This document shows, one piece after another, positions 1 through 10,634 of a DNA stretch of 64,000 nucleotides. Below the pieces are notes generated by a model. That model made no database searches, was not told the origin of the DNA, and worked only from the letters and a program-made list of their open reading frames with translations. This DNA is from Daphnia pulex (taxonomy: Eukaryota; Arthropoda; Branchiopoda; Diplostraca; Daphniidae). The first letter of the stretch is position 1; the number at the start of each line of letters is the position of its first letter. The position numbers were made by a program, and so were the translations under genes. The stretch lies in assembly GCF_021134715.1 (NCBI RefSeq), contig NC_060021.1:8650501-8714500 (forward strand), read 5' to 3'.

Positions 1-927
1 TTTTTTTTGCCCGAATCATCAGGTCCGTTCATATTCGGCTTTTTTTTTTGTTGGGTTCGGGACCTTAAATGGAATCTCCTCTACACGCTCGAGAATGAAA
101 AGAAAGAAAGAAAAACGGCACCGTTTTATTTATACAGTCCTATCAAAAGTTGCGCTGCTTTTGGCGTGTAATGTTGTATAAAACTGCCGGGGCCGGTGTG
201 TGTGTGTGGGCGGGCGATTTGAACGCTGCCTCGGGACACCAACCCTAATCTGTCATGGGTCGTCACCTTTTAAGTTGTTCTCCGCTGCTGCTGCTGCTGC
301 TGGCTGACTACTACTATGGTGGTGTAGTTCAACACAGAAAAGAAGTTAGATCATCAGTTTTTAAAATAGGGTATTAGGTAGTTGTTGGTTGGTTGGACTC
401 ACTTTGATATTCTGACACACCGGGCTGAGGTCATCATCGCTATCTTTTTCCATGTTGTGGCTGAGCGATAACTTGTTTTTTTCTTTCTCCCCCCTTGTGG
501 TGTCGTTGTGGTTCACCTGTTGGCTAATGGATGGGAGGCTCATTCTCTATCCTCCCCACGTCATCTATAACTACTACACCAGGCTCTACTACGCCTCTCT
601 CACACACTCTCTCTCCTTCTTATTTTTCTTCTTCTTCCCACTCTTGCGGTTGCTTAGTATTCATCTGCTCTCCGCTCGTTCACTTGTCTCGTTTGTAGTC
701 GTTGCCTCATTTTCTCTTTTCAATTTTCATTTGTTTTCTTTCTTCTTTCTTCTTCGCTGTTGTTGTTGTTGTTGTTGTTTCCTTTCCTCGTTTCTTCACC
801 TGCCGCCATTCCAGTGAATTCTCGTTCAGTTCAGTTTGAGACGTCGTCGGCTCACCACACTCTATTTTGTTTTTTTGCCATTTCTCCCGCACCCCCGTGG
901 GTTGTTGTTGTTGTTGCCGTTTGACAG
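1..927. other. Upstream/intron sequence before the first recognised Raw-like exon
   Basis: Low-complexity, pyrimidine-rich sequence with short TG and CTG runs. The polypyrimidine tract ending at 927 serves as splice acceptor for the exon at 928. The 5' coding exon(s) of the Raw-like gene must lie here or left of the window. I could not choose a start codon, so this part is left unresolved. Confidence 0.5.
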
Positions 928-3900
928 AGAGTTGTACGAGATATGGTGCCGCGTGGTGCCCAACGGCAGCGCCGTCGTCAGTGAAACCCAGCGGCTGCAA
1001 TCGCTCTTCCACCAGGCCAGCGTCTACCCGTCGCAGTCGCAGATCCTGGAGATGATCCATTGCGCCAGAGAGCGCGAACTGGTGCAGGTACCACAGCAAC
1101 AACAGCAGCAGCAGCAGCAAAGCCAATCTCAACAGGAGGAGGAGCCCGTTGTAGTCCCTTCGTCGGCGTCGGCCGTCATGACGTCCGCCGTCAATTGCTC
1201 ACCGACCGATCCTCGGGATTCGTCGAGATCCAAAGACCAGACGGACGGATGCGGACTCCAGCAGCGCAACTATTTGACGTTTGGCGAATTCTGTCTCTTC
1301 GCCAACGAGTTGCGCAAATGCTACGAACGAGAGTAAGTCAATTATTTGAGAGAAAACGTGAAATGTTTGGTGGCCTTTTTCTTTTCTTTTCTTTTTGAAA
1401 ATGATTTATTTTTTTTTTCTGGTGGCCGGACTGGGCTGGATGATGAGAGGAGGCAGTGGGGGGAGGGGGGAACGACTGGGCACTACGTGGTTCATTAATT
1501 CGGTGGCCGTGGGCGAAACCATCTACCCTTTTTGTCTGTTGATTATTTATGATGTAGACATAGAGAGGAACGAAAGAGAGACTGTGAAATGTATTTATGG
1601 CCACTAACGTAATAGTTGGATGAATGTTTGTTTCACGTGAGATGGTATCGGCTGGCTTTGGGGGAGAACCGGTCGATGGCGCCATAAGCCTCCTAACTTG
1701 ACTCTCGAGATAGAATACTAGTAGGAAAAAAAAAGGCCCTTTAGGAATATATAGAATCAAGCGGTTATGATTTTCTTTTTTCGAAAATTTATTTAAACAT
1801 TTTTTCTGGTTGCGTGCCGCAGGATACCTCGACCGACGCAATTGTCGAAATTGGTCGACATCAAGGGCAACGACAAGAAGATGACCGACCGCAAGATCTC
1901 AAGTTGTTTTTTTTTTTGAAGATTTTCAATTATTATTTTTCTTTTAAATTGAAATGTGGGTCGATTTGCCAATTTATTTTCCGTGCAGAATCTGCCGCCA
2001 AGTATCAGGTTTTCCTGGGCGGTTCGTGCAATCCAACCACGTGGAGGCAAGACATTGCCATTCCGCTCCTGAAGAATTGGGGTTTAACCTACTTCAATCC
2101 AGTACGATCGCCTTTTCCTTTTTTTATTAAATTAAAATTCATAAAAAAAAAGTGGCGACGCTAATCAATAATCCATTATTGACTAGCAGCAAGTGCCGCA
2201 ATGGGGGCCGGAATTGATCGAGAAGGAGCACCAAGCCAAACAGACGGCCGATGTTCTGTTTTTCGTCATCGACCGACAGACGCGGAGTGTGGCCACCATC
2301 GTCGAAGCCGCTTATTACACGGCGGCGCAAAAGACGTTTGTCCTCGTCATTCATCCGCTGGATGGACCTGGACAGCTCATCCAGGGTGAGCCCATCACGG
2401 AACGGTAAATACAAAAAAACAGGAATTCTTGTTTAAGTTTAATTTTCCTTTCTAATTTCGTTGTTATTTAAAACAAAAACAAAACAAAAGGGAATACGAA
2501 GATTTAGCCACGGGCCAACTCGTCCTGCAGGATATGGTGGAACGGCTGGGCATACCTGTTTTTAATAACATCAGATCTGCGCTTGATTGCACTGCAAAGG
2601 TTCTAGATTAGAGAAAACATTTCTTGTGTCATTTCACAACATTCAATTATAACAATTATTGCAGATATTACGAGAACGAATCACTGTCCAAGAACTGGGA
2701 CTCAGCGATGGCATTAATCCGTTGAAATATCCTCATTACCCCATCGGCGACAAGTTGATGTAAGACCTTTTTATTTTGCCGTAAACACGTCCGAGAGAAC
2801 AATTTTTCCATGATGCTATTTTTTTTTCGTTTTCTTCTTTCTCTCTTCAAATAATGCCGACGGGCGTTGTTATATAGTAAACTGCGCGATGCGTTCAACG
2901 CACTGGATACGAGCAATTCGGGTGAAATCAGCATGGCGGATGTAAGTTTTGATTGCGCCTCGTTCTTTTCTGGCCCGACTGTCATTGAACTCATTTTCCG
3001 TTTCCAAAAATTAATTTTGAAAAAAAAAAAAGGTCTGCATGGCCTTTCGCATTCTCACCAACAGAGATCTCTCGGTCGAGGATTTGAAGAACATTGTGGC
3101 AAGCAGCAACGGTAAACTCTTTAACGACTAATAAAAACAAAAATCAGCAGAGTTTGGGTGTTGACGTGTGTTTTTCGCCCAAATTTTTGTAGAGCAAGCC
3201 TCGGTATCTTTCGATCAGTTTTGCTGCATTTTGACCGAGTTTCGCAATCTGCCACCCGATAACCAAAGACGCTTGTGGGACGTGATGGTCAGCAAGGCCG
3301 CAACCTTGCTCTACTCGGTGGTCTCGCCCGTATCTCGGATACTCTGTAACGCCAAAATGAGATTTTTTTTCGTTTGGGGAAAATTTGAAACTTGACTCTT
3401 TGACTTTTTTTTCTTGTGATGGATGGATGGATGGATACAGGCCGACCCAGTCCAAAAGGAGTGGCGCGATGCGACAGTTCCTCGCCAGAGGTGACAGTGG
3501 GCGGAGCACGGGATATCTATTTGGGAGGATCCTGCGGGTCTACCACCTGGCGCGAACAGACGGCCATCCCGTTACTCAAGTAACCGAGAAAGAATTGTCC
3601 GTTAAACGGATTTTTTGGGGTAATATATTCATCCTCTCTTTCATTGTACACAGGAAGAGTGGGCTGACATACTTTAATCCGCAAACGTGCGGCTGGAGTC
3701 GGCGATTTATCCCGATCGAGGCGGCGGCCATGGACGCCAGCCGGGTCTTATTGTTTGTTGTCTCGCGTGAAACCCGTTCCCTTTCGTCTATGGCCTTGGC
3801 CGCCCACTACATCGGACTCGGCTGCAATTTGGTCCTTTGCATCCAGCGGCTGCCCGACAATGCGGAAATCAACGGAGATCGGGTCGGTTGATGGCCAAAG

Positions 3901-4161
3901 AAAAACAGCCAGAGCAAAAACAACAACAACATCTGTCTGTTGTTGTTTTCATTCACAATTCAGATGACTCATAATGTTTCTCATTTTCAGCTTTCGGCTT
4001 TCGCCATCAAGGACTACAACCGCGGTCGAAATTACCTTTCCGATTTGGCAAACCGCGAGGGAATCCCGGTCTTTGACGAAGTCAAAGAGGCCGTCGAATG
4101 TGCCATCCAGCGCTGCCTGCAGCACAACCAACAAACTCAAACGCAACAGCAACAACGATGA
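928..4161 (+). CDS. raw: Raw-like protein: EF-hand-like region plus two nucleoside 2-deoxyribosyltransferase-like domains (5' partial)
   Basis: Exons by GT-AG sites with consistent phase: 928-1332, 1823-1902, 1989-2101, 2187-2404, 2491-2599, 2665-2759, 2878-2941, 3033-3111, 3193-3345, 3441-3579, 3654-3882, 3991-4161 (TGA), about 618 residues from the first visible exon. An EF-hand-like stretch (RELYEIWCRVVPNG...LTFGEFCLFANEL) is followed by a poly-Gln run. Domain 1 then begins with YQVFLGGSCNPTTWRQD and ends near FNNIRSALDC. An EF-hand loop DTSNSGEISMAD comes next, then domain 2 with YLGGSCGSTTWREQT. Both domains carry GLTYFNP. The order and the family (nucleoside deoxyribosyltransferase-like domain, Pfam Nuc_deoxyri_tr2) match what I know of the Drosophila Raw family, which restrains JNK signalling during dorsal closure. 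Domain 1 keeps a Glu at the expected catalytic position (IVEAAYY); domain 2 has Leu there (MALAAHY). The identity with raw is from memory. The start codon is not visible, and the donor at 3345 is the least certain junction. Confidence 0.62.
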
Positions 4162-6363
4162 AAATTGGTTCAGCTATCAGTTTTTGTTTTCTATTCTCCC
4201 CTTTTGTCTGATTTTTTTTTGTGGTCTTCATTAATTATTTTTTAAACAATTCCTGTGTGAAAGTGTCCTTTGATCTTGATTTTTCCGGGACAGCGATGTG
4301 ACTTCGTCTACTCCGCAGCAATTCATAATTCACCGATTCAACAAAATCGGCAGCAGCTTTTTCCAAAGTCGCTTTATTATTTTTTTTTGTCAAGTGAAAC
4401 AAGACAACTAGACTACTGGACAAGAAGAATTTGAGAAAGTGAGCAACAAAACCAAACTTTTGAGCAGGTGTAAGGCCAATTTTTTTGTTTAATTGTCTTA
4501 ATCCACACGTTAGTGGATCCCTAACAACGACGATGATATTATCTTGCGCCGGGTGTGTCTGTGTGTGTGTGTCTGTGTGTCTTCGTTTTTTTTTAAAGGA
4601 AAAAAACAACGTTATCGCGTCCAATCACGAGCCCAATCTCTTAATCTGTGCGTGTCTGTGTGGGTGAATTTACGACATCAAAAACTGATGGGCCTTTTTT
4701 CTCCAGGAAGGAGCCAGGAAAAAAAGAGTGGATCACTTTGTTTTTCGTTCATGTCTTCTTCTTCCTCCCTCGATTCGATTTAAAGCTGCTAATTTCTCTT
4801 AGTGTCCGCTATATGTAATCACCACATGTGTACGTGTAACCCTGGAGCTCTCAGGTGTAATCAACGCTGCCCCTTCGTTGCTTTGACAAACTTTTTCATG
4901 TGACTTTTGATTGATTCGTTTTGTTTTTTGTTTTTTTGTTTTTTTTCAGTTCTGATATATTTGTATCTTGATTTTCACCCAACTATTTTGTATTTCTTTT
5001 TGTATCGTTTGGCTAGCGGGTCTTGTACATTTGACGCGTTCGCGGCCTGGGCCATCCAGCTGCCAACACAACACACCCAGCAGCGCACTACCCTCCCAAT
5101 CACTTAAAAACAAGTTGAATATCTTTTCTTTTCTTTTTTTTTCCTAATCACTTTTTCAATCACTTATACAGTCTCTATATTATTTGTTGGTTATTTTGTT
5201 GTCGGTTTGGGAACGAAATTTGTTTCTCGTATGTGTGTGTCGTTGATGCAGGCCAATCAGTTTTTTTTTTTTTGTCTTTCTACCTTTCGGTGCTATCACG
5301 ACTTTTAGTAGAGCGAGAAGAAACATTTTTTCGAGGCAGTTACAAGTACAACGGTGGCGGCTTTTAATAAGCGTCTATGTAGAACGAAACACAAAAAGGA
5401 GTGAAATCATTCATTGCCTTTCGTTCTCAATTTTTTTATTTCTTAGCATGAGATTTACTATCTGATTTGCAAATGATTGCCTAACACACACAAAAAAACA
5501 AACAAACAATAGCAACCATCATTTTCGAAAGAAATGAAAAACAGAATTGAAACGTGACAATCGAAATTTCTACGCTATTCCGCGCGTCAAAGGGGAACAA
5601 CCCGATTGCATCGATTTAACCGGTTGATTTATACATATTATATATATAATTATTATTATGATATCGTGAGCTCGTGTGTCTTATTCTTATTTTTTTCGCG
5701 AATTATTTTTTTGTGTTAAATACTTTTTATAACTTGTAAAACTGGTTTCAATAGACAACACCCACTCATTTTGTTAACAAAAGTCTCCCACCTGCAGTCT
5801 TCATCTTTTTTTTCCGTTGCTGGAAAACTAATGCGCAATCCAAAATTGAAAGTTTCGTTGAAACGTCTGGAAACTACTTAATGAGAGATTTACAGAGCAA
5901 TGCCCCTCCCCCCCTTCCTAAAGGTGAATGTGGACACTGCTGCAGTCGTCAGCAAATTTATCGTCATGATTTATTCAACATGCTAGGTAAGTCCTTTGGA
6001 TTCTAAAACTAGTTCTGATATTTTTTTTTTATTTCGAGAATTGTTTTAATTAAAAACTGATACAAAGATTTTTTATTCCTCATAGGTAACCCTTGGTATT
6101 GCCGCCGGATACTAATCGAATGAAGATTTGGAGGAGTTCGGCGAATGCAAGGTAGGATCAAATTAACTTGTTTTTGAGAATATCCAGTTTAGTTCAAATT
6201 TTATTGACAAATTCACCAATGAGAAAACCGATAAGAGAATCGAACCTATAGCTCCGCTTGAACAAAAGTTCAACGTTAGTTTTGATTTAAATTAGTAAAA
6301 GGATTTAGTACTTTATATATTTAATTATTTTGCGTTAGAATTTCTGTTGTCCTCAAAGTTGCG
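4162..6363. other. Intergenic: Raw-like 3' region, T-rich, no gene recognised
   Basis: Contains a TG microsatellite near 4551-4580, long T runs and AT-rich sequence (5630-5670). A short exon-like stretch bounded by AG and GT at about 6087-6152 has an in-frame stop. No supportable gene was found; part is probably the 3' UTR of the Raw-like gene. Confidence 0.5.
4551..4580. repeat. TG-rich microsatellite
   Basis: An interrupted (TG)n tract downstream of the Raw-like gene. It looks like ordinary simple-sequence DNA. Confidence 0.8.
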
Positions 6364-8286
6364 TTAGACTTTCGGTGTAACTGGAAGCGGCTTCGTCGTT
6401 ACTGGCGTGTGGACAGTCGACTGCATTGGAGAAAGTTTAACTGGTGGTCTGGTTGTTGGGTTGACTGGTTTTCTAGTCGTCACACGTGATCCTGTGGCGC
6501 TTGGACGGACGGTCGTACCCTGGCGAGCTCGACGTGTCACCGGGATCGGGGCCCTAGTTGAAACTTTTCGACCGAAAACCGGAGTTGTGTTGCTTGGTAC
6601 CGAGGGTTTCTTCGTGGTAGCAATCGGCTTCTTCGTGGTAGCGACAGGCTTCATTGTGATAGTTTCAGGCTTCTTTGTCGTCATGTTATTAGCTTGTCTT
6701 TTGTCTCGCCGGATTGGCATAGGAGCTTCAGTATTAACGACAAATGTGGAAGGAGTCGTCTTAACTGTGGTTACCTCGGCAGTTGTGTTGTTACTCATCG
6801 ATTCGGCTACGTGAGTTGGTTTTTCAGTTGGAATTGCAGAGACAACCGTGACGGGCTCCACCGCAAAATGGGCTGGTTTTTCTGTAGAATTTTGCGGAGC
6901 AGTAGTTGTAAGCTTGGCCATTTCTGGAACAGTTTGGACGGCAGGTTTTTCAGTAGAATTGACGGAATTTACCGCAGCAACAGTGGAAAGCTTTGCCATC
7001 TCTGGAACAACTTGGGCTGCAGGTTTTTCAGTAGAATTTTGCGCAGCAACAGTAGTTTCGGCAGTGGTAAGCTTGGCCAATTCTGGAGCAGGTTGGACTG
7101 CAGGTTTTTCGGTAGAACTTATTGCAGCAATAGTGGTAAGCTTGGTAACCTCTGGAACAGTTTGAACTGCAGGTTTTTCAGTAGAATTTACCGCAGCAAC
7201 AGTGGTAAGCTTGGCCATCTCTGGAACAGCTTGGACTTCAGGTTTTTCAGTAGAACTTATTTCAGCAGCAGTGGTAAGCTTAGCCAATTCTGGAACAATT
7301 TGGACTGCTGGTTTTTCTGTAGAATTTACCGCAGCAACAGTGGTAAGCTTGGCCAATTCTGGAGCAGGTTGGACTGCAGGTTTTTCAGTAGAACTTATTG
7401 CAGCAATAGTGGTAAGCTTGGTAACCTCTGGAACAGTTTGAACTACAGGTTTTTCAGTAGAATTTTGCGCAGCAGCAGTGGTAAGTTTGGTCATCTCTGG
7501 AACAATTTGGACTGCAGGTTTTTCAGTGGAATTGAGTAAAGCAGCAGTGGTAAGCTTGGTTATCTCTGGAACAACCTGAACTGTTGGTTTTTCAGTCGAA
7601 TGTTCAGCAATAGCCGCATTTGTGTTTGCCATCGGAACGGCAGTTGTGACGCTTGCTTTGCTAACTGTTTCAACGGTAACATTGACAGATTTATCTGTAG
7701 CATTCAAAGAAAGAATGGCAGGCTTCACCGACATTACTTCTTCGACCATCGGAGTCGCCGTGATAATCTGATGCGCAGTAACTGCAGTCGGGACAGCTTT
7801 GTTGGTTGTTTCGGCAAAAACAAGGGCTGGTTTTTGGGTGGAAGATACTGGCAGAGCGGTGGTTGCATTCATCGATTGAATGTGATCTGTGTTGGTCGAG
7901 ATAACTGGGGTAGCGGTCAGGGGGGTTGAATGAATCATCTCGGGAGCTGCTGGTTTGTTCGTCGTTTCAGAAACAGTTGCGGGTTTCTCAGAAGCAATAA
8001 CGACGACAGATTTGGCTGGGATAATGGAAAAAGTATGCGCATCCATTGCCACAGGGACGGATTTGACCGTTGTGACGTGTTCATCCTCATGGGACTCGTG
8101 GCTGTCTTTGCTGTTAGATTTTTGATTCGCGTTATGAGCTTCTGACATACATCCCTGCAATTGAAATTTAGATTTTTAATTGAATTAGATTAGTCGACTT
8201 TTTTTTTATTTATAAGATAATTGTACCTCTGTGGGGCACGTCAGGGCACCCACCGTTACCAAGGTAAAGATGAACAAGCACTTCAT
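6364..8286 (-). CDS. Secreted mucin-like Thr/Pro-rich protein built from about 23-residue repeats
   Basis: Two exons: 8286-8227 and 8154-6364 (stop TAA at 6366-6364), 616 residues. Exon 1 is exactly the signal peptide (MKCLFIFTLVTVGALTCPTE) and ends in phase 0 at a GT donor; the exon 2 acceptor is the CAG at 8157-8155. The middle consists of roughly eleven units of the form NSTEKPAVQ-VPE-TKLTT-AA (23 residues, 69 bp), most with an N-glycosylation sequon and many Thr/Ser for O-glycosylation. The tail is basic with TTKKP/TTRKP motifs. Two dibasic sites fit furin-type cleavage: RRDKR ending near residue 506 and RRAR ending near residue 564. Signal peptide and composition imply a secreted, heavily glycosylated matrix or gut/cuticle-associated protein; the function is unknown. 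It shares signal-peptide exon design and promoter with the gene at 9950-10544. Confidence 0.85.
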
Positions 8287-8340
8287 GGTGATGTTCTGAA
8301 CTGAGACGCTTGTATGATCGAAATGTTACATCGGGACATG

Positions 8341-8370
8341 ATTTTATAGCCGGCTCCAATGGGAGGAGTC
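8341..8370 (-). promoter_or_regulatory. TATA-box core promoter with conserved upstream box
   Basis: On the minus strand a box reading GACTCCTCCCATTG is followed by AGCCGGC and TATAAAAT, about 60 bp before the ATG. An initiator-like ATCATAC lies about 30 bp downstream of the TATA. Almost the same box precedes the gene at 9950-10544. Confidence 0.75.
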
Positions 8371-9949
8371 CCCGCACTGTGGCGCGCCAGTTATCGTCAT
8401 TTCATTAAGGATTCCGCTGACATGTCGATATTAACTTACCGGATGCTATGAGGCCAACATTTTTAGAGTTGCAGGTCGTCGCCTATATAGTCACCTTGGT
8501 CAGAGTTAGTATAGGTAGGATGACACGAACTTTTTTGAAAAAATCCATTCTGTAATCGTGTATTGGATCTAGTTTGCCGCCTTCCATACTAACGACGATT
8601 AATGACTAAGTAAGTTACAACATCGTTTTTCCCATTCCTTTGTTGTTCGTTTAGTTGAAACCATTAAGGTCATTGTCGTTAGGACTGCAACTTGCTGTAT
8701 GAGCGCAATAAAGAAAGTAATCCGTCGAAAAAACAACAATATTGTGGAAAATTTTAAGCACTCACATCTGCAATGTGATTCTCATATTTATACTCAAGTT
8801 AGAAAGTGATGGCGACTTGATAATTTTGTGCGTTTCTAACTTTCAGACTTTCTCTATATTAATGCCATCACGTGACTTCCATTCGGTATTAGCCTTGTTC
8901 ATTATCCGGAATACCAATTCAATTTTCTGGAAAACCCACATTTATAGAAACAGCTCGAATCTCGCTATTTTATTGACACCATTGACACACATGTAGTTGA
9001 CGAATCAGTGAGTTGCAAAATTTCGATATTTGAATTTTACATCGCCGTAACAGGGTTTTGCTTTGTATCCCAATTTTTTCCTTGAAAAATTTACCAGTCA
9101 GAATGTGGTAATAATCGTCATCGTAAAAAAACCAGAATTCCGAAATTTGTATGACGGGAAAAGTCATATGCTTGTCACCTGTCGTGTGATCACGAGTTAT
9201 TTGTTGTTCATTGTTGAGAAACGGCCAGTAAAATCTAGCCAAGTTTACGCAATAGCAAAATTATTCTAAGAAACTTCCGGTAATTAATGCAAGTTTATTT
9301 TTGCTCCACAGCAGTTTTTGATTGTTCAACTTAACTCGCAGAATATAGAATTGAATGTTCTAGTCGAGCACATCACGAATATCCACACTCGTTTTCCTTT
9401 CCCGTTGCTTTACGGACGACGTTTCAATAGGCGAATATGTAGAAGTCAACTTTGTAAAATTAAGACGTAACTTATCCCATCCCAGCCGATTCAGCAGACG
9501 TGACGATACCGGTGAAATCATGATTCGCACAAATGTTTATTTTCTTTCAACAATTAAGCGACAAAGCCGACGAGTTACCAAGAATATTCACAGGAAAAGT
9601 AAGCAATCTATTTCCAGTTTATTTTTGTAAATTTCATATGATAACCAGATTAAATTTGAAGGGTATGCCGGTGGTCATGCATAAAACACGCCAATTTGGA
9701 TCTTCGAAATAATTGCAGTATGCCTTATTGAATTTGCCAAATTTCGAACGCATCGCACTCTAAAAACAACTGAAAAGGCAAGTAGTCACATATTTTCTTT
9801 GTATTTTTTCTTTTAAAACATGCGAACCCAACTAGATAAATTTATAGAAGAACTGTCACCATTTGTTTCGTATCATTAACATACCTCAGTTAATTAAAAT
9901 AATTCATCTAAAAGTCACCGTGAACTTTCGTGAAAATTCGTTTATGTAG
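8371..9949. other. Intergenic, no gene recognised
   Basis: AT-rich sequence between the two secreted repeat genes. Possible ORFs here are short and lack splice support, domains or composition typical of coding DNA. Confidence 0.5.
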
Positions 9950-10544
9950 TTAATGTTTTACGGTAGTCTTAGCGGTAGTTGCGTGTGGTGCAGCAGTGGC
10001 TTCACGGGACTTCCTGGTCACAGCCTTTGGGGTAGTATGCGGTGCAGCAGTGGCTTCACGGGACTTCCTGGTCACAGCCTTTGGGGTAGTATGCGGGGCA
10101 GCAGAGGCTTCACGGGACTTCCTGGTCACAGCCTTTGGGGTAGTATGCGGGGCAGCAGAGGCTTCACGGGACTTCCTGGTCACAGCCTTTGGGGTAGTAT
10201 GCGGGGCAGCAGAGGCTTCACGGGACTTCCTGGTCACAGCCTTTGGGGTAGTATGCGGGGCAGCAGTGACCTCTCGTTCTTTGCGGACTGGGACGATTGT
10301 AGCTAATATTACTGATTCAGTCTTAGTCGAATTGGCTGCAGACTTCACAGCTGAGGTAACATCGTCCAATTTTTTGGCTCCGTTTTCAGCCTCATGATGC
10401 GTTGCCTTACCTTCGGTAGTGGACCCCTGAACAATTGATTAAAATAAGCAAAATAAGCAAAAGATGTTGTAAGAATTTTTAAATTACCTTGATCGAACTA
10501 GTAAGGACACCCAGGACCAAGACAAAAAAGAGAAAGCACTTCAT
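9950..10544 (-). CDS. Small secreted protein with 18-residue basic tandem repeats
   Basis: Two exons: 10544-10488 (signal peptide MKCFLFFVLVLGVLTSSIK, 19 codons, phase 0) and 10426-9950 (stop TAA), 177 residues. After a short acidic/Lys region come five to six units of REASAAPHTTPKAVTRKS (54 bp each) that are nearly identical at the DNA level, then a short Thr/Lys-rich end. The signal-peptide start (MKC), the intron at the end of the signal peptide and the promoter box match the gene at 6364-8286, so the two are probably diverged members of one secreted family. The repeats are Lys/Arg/His-rich without cysteine, suggesting an unstructured extracellular polypeptide; the function is unknown. Repeat number may be variable or misassembled because the units are so alike. 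Confidence 0.83.
10029..10265 (-). repeat. 54-bp coding minisatellite
   Basis: Four to five nearly perfect 54-bp units within the small secreted protein gene. Unit boundaries are approximate. Differences between units are one or two bases, implying recent expansion or homogenisation. Confidence 0.85.
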
Positions 10545-10605
10545 TTTGATCTTTGATGCTCGGTTGTCACTTCCTAGAATGAAAATCTAGCGAATTGCGA
10601 CATTA

Positions 10606-10634
10606 TTATATAGTCGGCTACAATGGGAGGAGTC
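10606..10634 (-). promoter_or_regulatory. TATA promoter with the same upstream box as 8341-8370
   Basis: On the minus strand GACTCCTCCCATTG, then AGCCGACTATATAAT, about 62 bp before the ATG at 10544. A TTCATTC initiator-like sequence lies about 25-30 bp downstream of the TATA. It differs from the other copy by only a few bases. Confidence 0.75.

Noticed and set aside
6087..6152. Exon-like block on the plus strand bounded by AG and GT
   Set aside because: It reads TLGIAAGY, a stop, then SNEDLEEFGECK. Too short and interrupted, with no partner exon in phase; possibly a relic, but not supportable.
6694..7539. 281-codon open frame on the plus strand
   Set aside because: It is the antisense shadow of the 69-bp repeats of the minus-strand mucin-like gene; the Phe/Ser-rich translation simply mirrors the repeat, and the signal peptide and splice sites are on the minus strand.
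9953..10397. Plus-strand open frames with Gly/Leu-rich repeats
   Set aside because: Antisense of the 54-bp repeat of the small secreted protein; no promoter or signal peptide on this strand.
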